NCBI GenBank assembly: GCA_030704615.1
Contig: CM060731.1
Span: forward strand, 82,194,756 to 82,258,755
Direction of reading: 5' to 3'
Length of the DNA: 64,000 nt
Origin: Takakia lepidozioides
Taxonomy: Eukaryota; Streptophyta; Takakiopsida; Takakiales; Takakiaceae
This document shows positions 1 through 9,234 of this stretch, piece by piece. The notes under the pieces are model-generated. The model searched no databases, had not been told where the DNA came from, and was given only the letters and a program-made list of their open reading frames with translations. Within the stretch, counting starts at the first letter, position 1; each line of letters opens with the position of its first letter. The position numbers were made by a program, and so were the translations under genes.

Positions 1-2267
1 GTTTTATTCAGCGGTAGCTGTTCACCCTTGCACTGAATCCCGAAAATATCAATATGCTTCCCTTGTTCCCACTGTTTGAAAATCTCCTGCCACAGGTTCA
101 ATACGTCTTCGTCACAGAGAACCAGAACCATGGCCTCCTTCACGCTACTCATCTCTAGTATGAGTTGACATGCTTGCATAAATTCCTACGAAAAATATCA
201 GGGCCAAAGTTAGAAATTTCATTCAATATTTGATATTAATCTTGAGATGAAACAATAGTCACAACTATCTTGTCAATTATACTATACACGGAGTGATGAT
301 TCGATTGTGAATTCATCTCCGTCCATCTTGTTGTGCCTTGTAATTTGAAGCTCTTTCTGTAGTGTCTCCTGCTTCGGAATGCGGTGCTCCTCCAAGTCAA
401 ATTTGTCCAATCTGTTCATGTTCTCCACCAGGAACAGTTCCAAGAGTGTACCTAGAAAATCCTTGAAAAACCCAATGAGCATGAAAAGTTTTGGAAGCGT
501 TCTCCGCAACATCACGTTTTCATGATCATATGATGTTTCAAGTATTTTTGCGGCACATTTGCGGAACTGTTACAGTTGGAGAACATAAATAGATTGGGAA
601 AATAAGAACTGGACAAGCACCTCATTACCAAACAAGACATATTACAAAAGACCCCATCATGTTGAATTTTCGAATGCTGAACCATCCCGCTCGTTCATTG
701 TAGCACCCTCCCCTACGAAGCGGTTTTTGTACTGTCTCCTGCTTCGTAATGCGGTCTCCGTTCGTCACATTAAATCCAAGCTTGAGAATATTTTGGTTCT
801 CTAGCAAAAGGAACGGAAAACACAATGAATCATTTACCTTCCATTGTCTAGTCTCCGACTTCGTTGTGTGATTGTTATACTTTTTCAGCCTCCCCCTCAG
901 CTCGAAGAAATTTCGGGCATGTGCAACTTTCTCGGGAAATGTTGTGTCAAATCTCTGCGCCTTATTCGGGTCGTTTAGGAGCTTAGATAGCTTCACGAGC
1001 CTCATAAGATCCTTTGACCATATAATCTTTGAGGGCTAGTCAGTGTAGTACTTCTTAAGATTGTCGTCGTCTACGTCTTGCACAAGTTCCTGCGACAGAA
1101 TTGAATAAGGTCAGAAATGATATCGACCTAACAAGCATGTTGTTTAAAGTTCATGAACCTCCACTGTCCAGTGGAGGTTCATGTTGTTGCAAAAATTGGA
1201 TTTTGTCGGGAAATTTACCTTGGCAGCAATGATCGTGTGTTGTCCACCGATGACGAAGAATCTGGAATTTTCCACCTCCTTCCAGTTTCGAGGTTTCGAA
1301 CTAGAAACCTCCATAGGCTTCTCGGGGTTTGCGGGAATCAAATAAACTGGATGTTTGGAGTCGAACATCCGGAGCTGGTAAAGACGCGCTTTGACTTCGT
1401 CTTTGTGCTTCACATTTAGGGGCCTGTACACCATATCCCTGGGAGCAAGCTCCATCATGGAAACTTTGACGTGCTGGGTCGCCTCAAACCCAAAAGGAAA
1501 CATGTCCTTGTAGTCTTGCTCCAGCCTCTCCAGCATCTTCTCACACTTGTCTATGTCGAATATGTCTGCAGCCTTGGGTTTCTTGGTATCTGTCATGAAC
1601 GCAGGATCCATCTCCTCCTTTTGTTTCTTCTTTCCCCCTGATGTACCGGCTTCATTGTCATCACCACCGGCGTCAATGGATTTCCGTTTTCCCTTCTTTG
1701 GCTTCGCTCTTGCAGCCTCCTCCTCCCGCCCTTTGCAATCTCCTTACCCTTTAAGTAAAGCACATCCAAGAAAATACCCCAAGCCATGCAAAAACCTTCA
1801 TCTGTAAATTGAGTACCCTCGTCGCAATATGTGAACCCCGCCCGAATGGACTCTCTCATCATGGCCGTCCTTAGAATTCGTACCTCCAGTTTGAAGCCAA
1901 ATGATCTGGGAAATCTACCATCTTCCATCATGAACATTACCAACATCAGAAATTCCACATCCATCTCCAGCTCTACGTGACCACATCTGCATATTTGAGC
2001 TCGGCGACCTTTGCACCAATCTTGTATTGGAACCAGAACTTATGGTCCGGAGGTGTGCCAACGCCATTCTGTGATCTCCGGGTTCAGCTCAAAAATTGCC
2101 AGGTGATCATTCTTGAAATTCGGAGTTTTTCGTGAAACAAATGAACCACAGATAGGTTTGCACATTCCAACAATACAATCCCTCGGGGTAATGTTGCTGT
2201 CCACAGAACAAACCACCTCGGTCCTCAGACACATATCATGACAACCATACAAGATTCCCAGGACAGT
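1..2267 (-). pseudogene. ParB-like (GGQH motif) domain gene of the ParB/methylase type, decayed, runs off left edge
   Basis: Coding pieces on the minus strand read in order: about 2267-2040, 1964-1593, 1611-1219, 1089-838, and about 175 to beyond base 1. The 1611-1219 exon has a ParB-nuclease-like layout: an RPLNV..KARLYQL segment, a HPVYLIP strand, then FFVIGGQHTIIAAK, which matches the (D/G)GxHR..A core of ParB/sulfiredoxin folds; it ends at a good donor (AAG/gtaaat). The 1089-838 exon starts after tcgcag and ends TGGAAG/gtaaat, a whole number of codons. Damage: a TAG at 1036-1038 (probably from CAG), a frameshift near 1725 and another near 1975. In phage and plasmid proteins this fold binds or cuts DNA or hydrolyses CTP; the activity here is unknown. 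No methylase domain is seen in this copy, which may continue outside the window. The gene lies head-to-head with the plus-strand gene from 3033. The ParB call is motif-based and moderately sure. Confidence 0.5.
1152..1183. repeat. Perfect palindrome, 15-bp arms, intronic (family A, copy 1)
   Basis: The left arm CATGAACCTCCACTG at 1152-1166 and its exact reverse complement at 1169-1183 are separated by two bases (TC). It lies in the intron between the ParB-like exon ending at 1219 and the exon starting at 1089. Confidence 0.9.
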
Positions 2268-2291
2268 AACCTCCACTGTCCAGTGGAGGTT
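2268..2291. repeat. Perfect palindrome, 11-bp arms (family A, copy 2)
   Basis: The arm AACCTCCACTG at 2268-2278 is followed by TC and the exact reverse complement at 2281-2291. It is the core of the palindrome at 1152 and sits at the 5' edge of the ParB-like coding pieces. Confidence 0.9.
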
Positions 2292-2381
2292 CAACAATTC
2301 ATACGCTCATAGCTGACAGATAAAAGAGTTCAATTCAGGAGGAAAAAACGATTTCACTTATAAGAAGAATAATACATTTAT

Positions 2382-2861
2382 TCAGAGAAGGCTCGTCTCG
2401 CCATTCCATACATCATGCGGTCTCAAAATTGAAAAATGAATATATAATTTCTACAAGAAATCGATATTCTTTTGTAAGATGAGTTTCATCTTTTCATTTT
2501 CTTGTATCTACAATATCTACAGGAGGCTCTCTCGAATCATCCTCAAGGTTTCAGGGGAGTACTCTCTAGGTGTATATGTCGGAGAATCTCCAGAGATGTA
2601 TTCTGGAGAATCTCCAGGGACGTACTGAGGAGAATCTGGAGGGACATATTCTGGAGAATTTACAAGGACTGCATACTGAGGAGAGTGAGGATTGTATCCT
2701 GGAGAGGACGGAAGGACGGATCCCGGGTATTGTTCACTATCTCCTATAGAAATGTCATTATCTGAATCAGACTGAAGATTACAGTCATCACTTTCATCTT
2801 TCTCTTCCTCTGTTTCCTCCGTTACACACGGTAGAAAATAATAGCGACAGCGCATTGTCAT
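2382..2861 (-). pseudogene. Small gene with RNA polymerase II CTD-like octad repeats
   Basis: The frame opens at ATG 2861. It has an acidic stretch (EETEEEKDESDD), then about five tandem repeats of an S-P-x-Y-x-x-x-D type unit, such as SPEYVPPD, SPQYVPGD, SPEYISGD and SPTYTPRE. These resemble the YSPTSPS heptads of the largest Pol II subunit, with acid in place of Ser at the unit end. A Gln/Lys-rich tail follows. The frame is interrupted only by three TAG codons (2517-2519, 2508-2510, 2451-2453) and ends at TGA 2382-2384, which overlaps a minus-strand AATAAA (2377-2382). Start, repeats and polyadenylation signal make it look like a complete 159-codon gene whose Gln codons became TAG. I know no family for it. 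It sits between the ParB-like gene and the divergent plus-strand gene. Confidence 0.45.
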
Positions 2862-2988
2862 CGACTAGGAAACTTTGGATAGGCAGGAACGGAAATGTTT
2901 ATTGAATTGATTCATCTCTGAATAGAGTCTTCACTCATACTGCTTATTACTGTCAGTAAGGTCGACACGGAGGGGTTTCCAGTTTCTT

Positions 2989-3014
2989 GAACCTCGCGTG
3001 TGCAGTGGAGGTTC
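2989..3014. repeat. Degenerate palindrome (family A, copy 3)
   Basis: GAACCTC at 2989-2995 pairs with GAGGTTC at 3008-3014. The right half (CAGTGGAGGTTC) is identical to the other copies and the left half has drifted. It lies just upstream of the likely first exon of the plus-strand gene. Confidence 0.7.
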
Positions 3015-3032
3015 CGGTGATCATGATTTTAG

Positions 3033-3513
3033 AGACGGGTCAAAGAGTGTTTCTTACTCTTCCCGGGTCCTCATCTCCAGTAGCCACTGGGGATTGCCTT
3101 AATGTCTCCGGGGTTGGGACCTGTCATGGACAACAATTATCTTCCTCAACCATTTCAGTAGTTCTCATCTCCTGTGATGAAGCACACTCATTATGTCCTC
3201 TTCCTTATGGACATATGGATGCTGACACCTTGAAGGAGGCCATTGGGACCCCGGTGATGTGGAATGTTGGCAAAGTTCTTGCAGAGAATAACGAGTATCA
3301 AGGAAGGCCTGACATGAATCCTGATTTTATGTCGGAGACAAGAGATACTGCCGAGAATTCTGACGACGACGAGGATGAATCAAACCACAGACCATCGAAG
3401 AGTTCCGGAAATCCGAGCGGAGGACTCGGAAGAATCAACTGGAGAAACTTGTAGTGCGTACTGTTGGGTGATGATGGGGGTGCACTATTCGAGGGGAGGA
3501 TTCAAGCCTGCAT
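3033..3513 (+). pseudogene. Transposon-type gene, 5' part, cut by the LTR retrotransposon
   Basis: A likely acceptor (gattttag) precedes base 3033. The frame runs to the retrotransposon insertion at 3513, with one TAG at 3452-3454. A run ending KEAIGTPVMW resembles the short domain that closes plant En/Spm-type proteins (EAxGTxVxW). An acidic, Ser-rich linker follows. If the inserted element and one copy of its TGCAT duplication are left out, the same frame continues without a shift at 16486. It was therefore one gene before the insertion. It is divergent from the ParB-like gene on the left. Confidence 0.5.
3509..3513. repeat. Target site duplication, left copy
   Basis: TGCAT directly precedes the first base of the 5' LTR and is repeated directly after the 3' LTR at 16481-16485. 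Confidence 0.9.
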
Positions 3514-4605
3514 TGTTAGAGGACTGTCAGGGACTTAGACACTTATACGGGATCTGTAGGGTACCCTTAATTTTTGCACAGACCAAGACCAACAGGAGCC
3601 TTAGGGGTGACAGCAGCGCACTGTAGAGGGGGGTTACACAGCCGTCACAGTCGTCACAGCCGACACAGCCAACACAGCCCATCACAGTCGACACAGCCAA
3701 CACAGTCGTCACAGCCGACACAGCCAACACAGCCGTCACAGTCGTCACAGCAGACACAGCCAACACAGCCCGTCACAGTCGACACAGCCAACACAGTCGT
3801 CACAGTCGTCACAGCCGACACAGCCGTCACAGTCGTCATAGCAGACACAGCCGACACAGCCGACACAGCCCGGCACAGCCACACAGCCAGTCACAGCCCG
3901 ACACAGCCAAACACAGTCACACAGCCAGTCACAGCCCGTCACAGTTTCACACAGCCAGTCACAGCTTGACACAGCTGTCACGATCATAGGGAACGAAAAG
4001 TAGGACAGGGAACGACTGTGGGGAACAACACCTGCGAAGGGAACATGTTAGTTCACAGACGACGGTTAGTGAGGGAAACGGTTAGAACCGTGGATAGGAA
4101 GATAAAGGGAGAAACGGGGAATTGAGGGACATCATTCGGAGGAGGACTTCTTGGTGATAGAGGAGAGGGGATCGGGCAGAGATGAAGAACGGAAGTGAAG
4201 ATAGAGAGATGATGAGTAGATGCTTGATATATGCAAGGCTGTAATGATATTGTAGAGTAGATTAGAGACACAATGGCTTCGGCCTGATACCTGATAAATC
4301 ATAATCGGATACTTTTACGATACAATCACACTGTGTAGAGAGATCTGAGTGAAGCTGTGGAATGAATGGATGAGTTGATGGAATCCAATAGATTGATAAA
4401 GCAAACTGATACTTAATTATCAATGGTAAGATAGTTAACATGAATATCAAAAGGGAAACAAATAGGAAACACCCCCATGATACACTAGCTGTAGGTCATG
4501 ACTGATTGTTCTGCGCGGGCTGAGTACTTAGAGATTTCCAACTCTTCAATCTTGGAGTTTCCGCCTCGAATAGCGAAGGGATGGGTGAGTAAAAGCCGCG
4601 CGACA
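3514..4605 (+). repeat. 5' LTR (1092 bp)
   Basis: It starts TGTTAGAGG and ends CGCGACA. It is about 110 bp longer than the 3' LTR, and the extra length lies in the CACAG-type minisatellite near its start. Differences outside the satellite are few (for example gtcagg/gtcggg and gaagct/gaaact). Confidence 0.95.
3641..3970 (+). repeat. CACAG-type minisatellite in 5' LTR
   Basis: Irregular repeats built from GTCACAGCC, GACACAGCC and AACACAGCC words, 9-10 bases each, fill about 330 bp. The same block in the 3' LTR is shorter. Cys/Val-rich minus-strand open frames here are by-products of the repeat, not genes. Confidence 0.9.
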
Positions 4606-4625
4606 TTTGGCGACCATACTGGGGA
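4606..4625 (+). promoter_or_regulatory. Primer binding site (tRNA-Arg-like)
   Basis: Directly after the LTR end, TTTGGCGACCATACTGGGG contains TGG, the complement of a tRNA CCA end. Most positions fit the TGGCGACTCCGCTGGGG site used with tRNA-Arg by Ogre-type elements. The tRNA identity is inferred. Confidence 0.6.
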
Positions 4626-5192
4626 CCTGGGACATGAACAACCAGATGTGACAGGCATCTGGTGGGATCATGGTGGTTGGACCATTAAAGAATTTGAAGT
4701 GAATCAAATTCCCTGTGGAACGAAGGAAGAAAGATTGTCCAAACAATTCTTTCAAAGGTTCTTGGAATTGCCAGACGGTTGTAAAGAAAATATTCTTAAA
4801 CGAGTGCATGATGCTGATCCAGAATGGGGTCTGGAGAAAGGAGTGATAAAGATTTATCAGGTAGCCTGTAGAGGAAGAGCACGTTGGTTACCAACATTGG
4901 TTTATGTGATAGCATTGCTATCCATTAAACGAGTAGAGTTTGAAGGCTGGGAAGAAAGAAAGGTGAATGTTTATACTCATATGCATGAAGAGCTTGTACT
5001 GGTAAAGAATTGGATTCCAAAGGATATTTGTGGATCAAACTCACACCAAGAACAGCTTTTCAGACTTGTTTGCCATATGGTTATATGGTAACGGAGACTT
5101 CAAGTATAGCCAAGGGTGCATTGAAGCTTGAAAGAAACCCAGGCATATACGAGAGATATTACAGAAGAGAGTTTTGGTTATTGCCACATTAA
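4606..5192 (+). pseudogene. Leader-region ORF between primer site and gag
   Basis: An open frame runs from inside the LTR to 5091. An overlapping frame (5010-5192) continues with similar composition, so one indel near 5010-5090 is likely. The product would be a Trp/Glu-rich protein of about 190 residues. No known domain is recognised. An extra ORF before gag is a known trait of Ogre/Tat elements; homology to their ORF1 is not shown. Confidence 0.35.
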
Positions 5193-5213
5193 AAGAAATG
5201 AAAGACATGGGAC

Positions 5214-7096
5214 ATGAGTGATGAAAGAGAAGCTAGACGACAGAGATATTCAGCAAAAAGAGAAAGCTATCTGAAAGCTAATTATCCATATCTTTGGGAG
5301 AGAGGAATAGACATAGGGGAATCATCTGGACCTCTCACACCATTAAGATCAAAGAGTGCCAGGCCAACGAAGGTGTCGGCTCAGGGGGATCAGGTGGGCT
5401 GCCTGGATCTGGCTCTGGGGGGACAGGGAGTGTGGGAAGTAGTGCAACTGAAGCTGGGAATACTGTGAATATCGTGGGGCCAGAAGCAAGGAGTGCTCAA
5501 GGGCCACCACTTGGTGGAAGATCCACCACAAAAACAACAGGTCCAGAAGGACCAGCACCAGCAAGGGTGCCAGCACCTGTCAGTGGGCAGAAGGTAGGGC
5601 CACAGATGGCGTTACAACCAACACGGGCAAAACCACCCTTTCCAATATATTCAGGAAAAGGGGATCCCGATGTACACATTAGCCTATTTGAGCACATGTG
5701 TATAGTGAACAATGAGAATGGCGATGATGCCAAGATGAGACTGTTTCCTTGTTCACTTATCAAGAAAGCAAGTGAATGGTATGCAAGATTCCCTGATAAT
5801 CATTTCCTAACCTGGAATGGCTTGAATACAGCATTTCGAAATAGGTTCAGGACAAGTAAAACTGAGGATGAAGTGTATGGAAGTTTACAACAGCTGAAGC
5901 AGAAGAAGCATGAAACTGTTGAAGAGTATATGGAGAAGATGGAATTGATGATGAAAAAGCTGGCTGCAGTACCAGCGCCCGGTTTACAGAAGACTTGGTT
6001 TGTGAGTGGATTAAGACCAGAGTTGCAAAAGAAAGTGGATATGTTACCCCATAATACAGTGGAGGAGGCATTTGAAACTACGAACAGAATTGAGCAATTG
6101 GGAATGCTCAAGAGAGAGAAAAAAGAAGATGAGGACTCTGAGGATGAGTCAGATGAAGAAGAAGAGCAAGAACTAAAAAGAAAGAGTAAGAGAAAGGAGA
6201 AGTTGAAGAGGGATAACTATGAAAAAAAATTGGAAGAAATCTTGAAGAAGTATGCCACAGAGGCTGCAACACATTGGAGGAAGGGTGTATGGTGTGCAAA
6301 GTGCCAGAATGAAGGCCATACCACCACAGAATGCCACATGAAGGAGAAACACTGTACTATCTGTAAAATGGATAACCATTCTACTGAGAATTGTTACTAC
6401 AAAAGAAGGACAGCTGCAAGAGAACCTAGGCAAGTAAGGGTGCATCAGGTGCAGCCCCAGCCAAGAAGAAACAATGATCAGGACCACTATGGTAGGTCTG
6501 GTGGTTATAACAATGGCATGGAAGGGAGAGGTAATTCCAGAGGGAATTACCAAGGAAATTCCAGAGGCAACTATCAGGGTAATCCAAGGGGGAATTACCA
6601 GCCCGGGAATCAGGATTATAGAAATAATCCAAGAACAGACCAAGGGCGAGGACCCAATGGTGAAGAGCTATGTTACTATTGTAATCAGCCAGGACATCGC
6701 AAGGCAGCCTGTTCATTCTGGATAAGACACCAGAATGAGATGAGAGCTTCTGTGAATGAGGGCCCAGTGGTGGCAGCTCACATGGTTAGGCCATGTGTTG
6801 TACCAGAAGTAAGTACAATGATAGTAACAAGAAGTAAAGCCAAACTAATACCTCCAGTAGAAGAGGAAGAAGATGAGACTGGAAGTGGCAATGATATGCC
6901 TGAAGATGAAGAGACTTGGAAAGATGAGAAGGAACTGCACAAGGAAGTGGCAGATACTATAAGGGAAATGCAAAAGAGTACTGATATTCCTGTGGCAGAT
7001 TCCTCTGATTCGGATGGAGAAAAAGAAGGGAGTGAGGAAGAAAGGAAAAAAAAGATGCAGACATGCAAAGTAATGAAGAGACTTTGGCTGCAGTAA
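5214..7096 (+). CDS. gag: Gag polyprotein of the LTR retrotransposon
   Basis: The main frame is 5294-7096. A better start is ATG 5214 in another frame (MSDEREARRQRYS...), joined by an indel around 5300-5390. Counting from 5294, residues about 115-230 form a retrotransposon gag domain (FPIYSGKGDPDVHI, then W..F...F). An acidic and basic coiled region (about 270-320) follows, then three CX2CX4HX4C zinc knuckles near residues 334, 353 and 459, separated by a Gly/Asn/Arg-rich stretch with repeats of the type GNSRGNYQ. Gag coats and packages the RNA. The frame overlaps pol by 34 bases, with pol in the -1 frame. Confidence 0.85.
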
Positions 7097-9234
7097 TATG
7101 TCAGACCAAAGCAGAAATTACCATTGGACAGCTATTAGCTGTGGCACCTTATTGTAGGCACAGGCTGTCTCAAACAATCAATCGAATTGCCCAAGAGACA
7201 GGAAACACAGACCTGAACAGCAAGGTGACCAGTTATAATGTGAAGCCGGAAGGGCGAGAAACAGTCATGGACTTTGATGATTCTATGCCAGTAATCCAAT
7301 TGAGAATTGGAAGCACAGAACTAACTGATGTACTGATAGATGGTGGTTCTGGAGTAAATATCATGACAGACCAATTAAGGAAGAAGCTTGGTCTAAGTAA
7401 CATGAAACCAGCCCCATTTACAGTAACAATGGCAGATCAAAGAAGTGTGCAGCCATTGGGATTAATAAGAGGAGTTAAGATACAGATACAGAAAATGATC
7501 TTTATGATCACAGTAACTGTATTAAAAATGGATGAAGTCATGGAGGCTTACTCCTTATTATTGGGACGTCCGTGGCTGAAACAGGCCAGGGTATTCCATG
7601 ATTGGAATTCTCAGTTACTAACCGTGCATAATGGGATACACGAGATACAAATTACCACAAAGAAATCTAGTAGATTACCTGCTACAAGAAGACCTCGAGG
7701 AGTCAGAGAGTATGACTGGAGAGGAGGACTGGATGAGGAGCAGGAAGCTACCCTATTTGCTGCACACCCAGAGTGGGAGCAGGTTGCAGAGATGCGGCTG
7801 GAAAGCCTAAGTTGTTTGAGAGGTATCTGCTGTGGTGTAGTGACAGCAACACCAACTGAAGAGGAAACCAGCATTTACCCATCACATTTCTATGAAGAAA
7901 GAGAAGGAGAAATAGAAATCCTAGAAGAACCAGCCACTGTGAGCTTACAGGATGAAGTGGTGACTGGTTGGACAATCACAGCTGATGAGCAGGTGAGAGA
8001 AGTAAATGTGGGAACTAAAGAGGAACCGAGGATGGTGAAAGTAGGAGCTGATTTGGAGCCGGAATTCTTCGAAGAAGCTAAAAGCTTGTTCATCAAATAC
8101 AGAGATGTATTTGCTTGGAGCTATGAGGATCTAAAAGGGATACCACCTGAAGTCTGTCAGCATAAGATTGAACTGGAACCAGGGTCAGTACCAATCAAGC
8201 AGGCGAGGTATAGAATGAATCCCAACTACGCACAGAAGGTTGGAGAAGAGATAAAGAAGTTGGCTGAGGCTAAGTTTATATACCCAATAGAGTATACAAC
8301 TTGGTTGTCACCCATTGTTATAGTTCCCAAGAAGAATGGCAAACTAAGAGTATGTGTGAACTATAAGAAGCTGAATGCTTGTACGAAGAAAGATCCTTTC
8401 CCTTTGCCATTCACAGAAGCAGTATTAGACACTGTGGCAGGCCATGAGATGTACTCATTCATGGATGGCTTCAGTGGTTATAATCAAGTGCAAGTGGCAG
8501 AAGAAGACCAAGGGAAAACAGCTTTCATCACAGACTGGGGGGCTTATGCATACAAAGTCATGCCCTTTGGACTTTGTAATGCACCAGCGACCTTTCAGAG
8601 AGTGATAAGTGAATCTTTTCATGAGTATCTGGATGATTTCATGCAGGTATTCTTGGATGATTTCAGTGTGTACAGCTCTAAGAGTGAGCACTTGCATAAA
8701 TTGGAGTTATGTTTGGCCAAATGCAGGATGAGAGGTCTGGGCCTGAATCCAGAGAAGTGTACTTTCTGTGTGAACTCAGGGGTGCTTCTGGGACACATTG
8801 TGTGTAAGAAGGGACTCCTTGTGGATCCCAGAAAGACAGAGTCCATTAAAGCCTCTCCACCACCAGTGAATGTTAAAAGTCTACGGAGATTCCTTGGGCA
8901 AACCAGTTATTACAGGAGATTTGTCAAAAGGTATGCACAAATAGCAGCACCATTGAGCAAACTACTGAAGAAAGATGCAGTGTTTGCCTGGACAGCTGAA
9001 TGTCAACAGGCATTTGAGGAACTTACACTGTCAGTAACAACTACACCTGTGCTGATTAACCCTCACTGGCATGTAGTATTCCATGTTCACTGCGATGCAT
9101 CAGGAGAAGCGTTGGGAGCGGTGTTAGCCCAGAATGTTACAGGGAATATAGATTCACCTGTGTACTATGCTAGCCGGTTGATGAACAGTGCTGAGAGGAA
9201 CTATAGCACAACGAAAGAGAAGCATTGGCAATGA
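7063..9234 (+). CDS. pol: Pol, N-terminal part: aspartic protease and reverse transcriptase
   Basis: The protease core LIDGGSGVNIM lies near residue 92; DGG in place of DTG/DSG is common in plant gypsy elements. Reverse transcriptase follows (about residues 370-620), with KLRVCVNY, PFGLCNAPATFQ and the catalytic FLDDFSVYS near residue 529. The start of RNase H (HCDASGEALGAVLAQ) is included. The frame stops at TGA 9232-9234, but the alignable protein continues in the next frame after what looks like one missing base near 9210. Expression from gag needs a -1 shift in the 7063-7096 overlap. Confidence 0.9.
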   Translation: MQSNEETLAAVICQTKAEITIGQLLAVAPYCRHRLSQTINRIAQETGNTDLNSKVTSYNVKPEGRETVMDFDDSMPVIQLRIGSTELTDVLIDGGSGVNIMTDQLRKKLGLSNMKPAPFTVTMADQRSVQPLGLIRGVKIQIQKMIFMITVTVLKMDEVMEAYSLLLGRPWLKQARVFHDWNSQLLTVHNGIHEIQITTKKSSRLPATRRPRGVREYDWRGGLDEEQEATLFAAHPEWEQVAEMRLESLSCLRGICCGVVTATPTEEETSIYPSHFYEEREGEIEILEEPATVSLQDEVVTGWTITADEQVREVNVGTKEEPRMVKVGADLEPEFFEEAKSLFIKYRDVFAWSYEDLKGIPPEVCQHKIELEPGSVPIKQARYRMNPNYAQKVGEEIKKLAEAKFIYPIEYTTWLSPIVIVPKKNGKLRVCVNYKKLNACTKKDPFPLPFTEAVLDTVAGHEMYSFMDGFSGYNQVQVAEEDQGKTAFITDWGAYAYKVMPFGLCNAPATFQRVISESFHEYLDDFMQVFLDDFSVYSSKSEHLHKLELCLAKCRMRGLGLNPEKCTFCVNSGVLLGHIVCKKGLLVDPRKTESIKASPPPVNVKSLRRFLGQTSYYRRFVKRYAQIAAPLSKLLKKDAVFAWTAECQQAFEELTLSVTTTPVLINPHWHVVFHVHCDASGEALGAVLAQNVTGNIDSPVYYASRLMNSAERNYSTTKEKHWQ

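Noticed and set aside
2451-2519. Reassigned TAG codon as the main explanation
   Set aside because: Other frames in the same window (expansin, SKP1, YUCCA, gag, pol) use TAG, TGA and TAA as normal stops, and TAA/TGA also occur as C-to-T-type breaks; cytosine deamination is simpler.
3527-3987. Overlapping Cys/Val-rich open frames on the minus strand
   Set aside because: They are produced by the CACAG minisatellite in the LTR; the same frames appear in the 3' LTR and have no other support.
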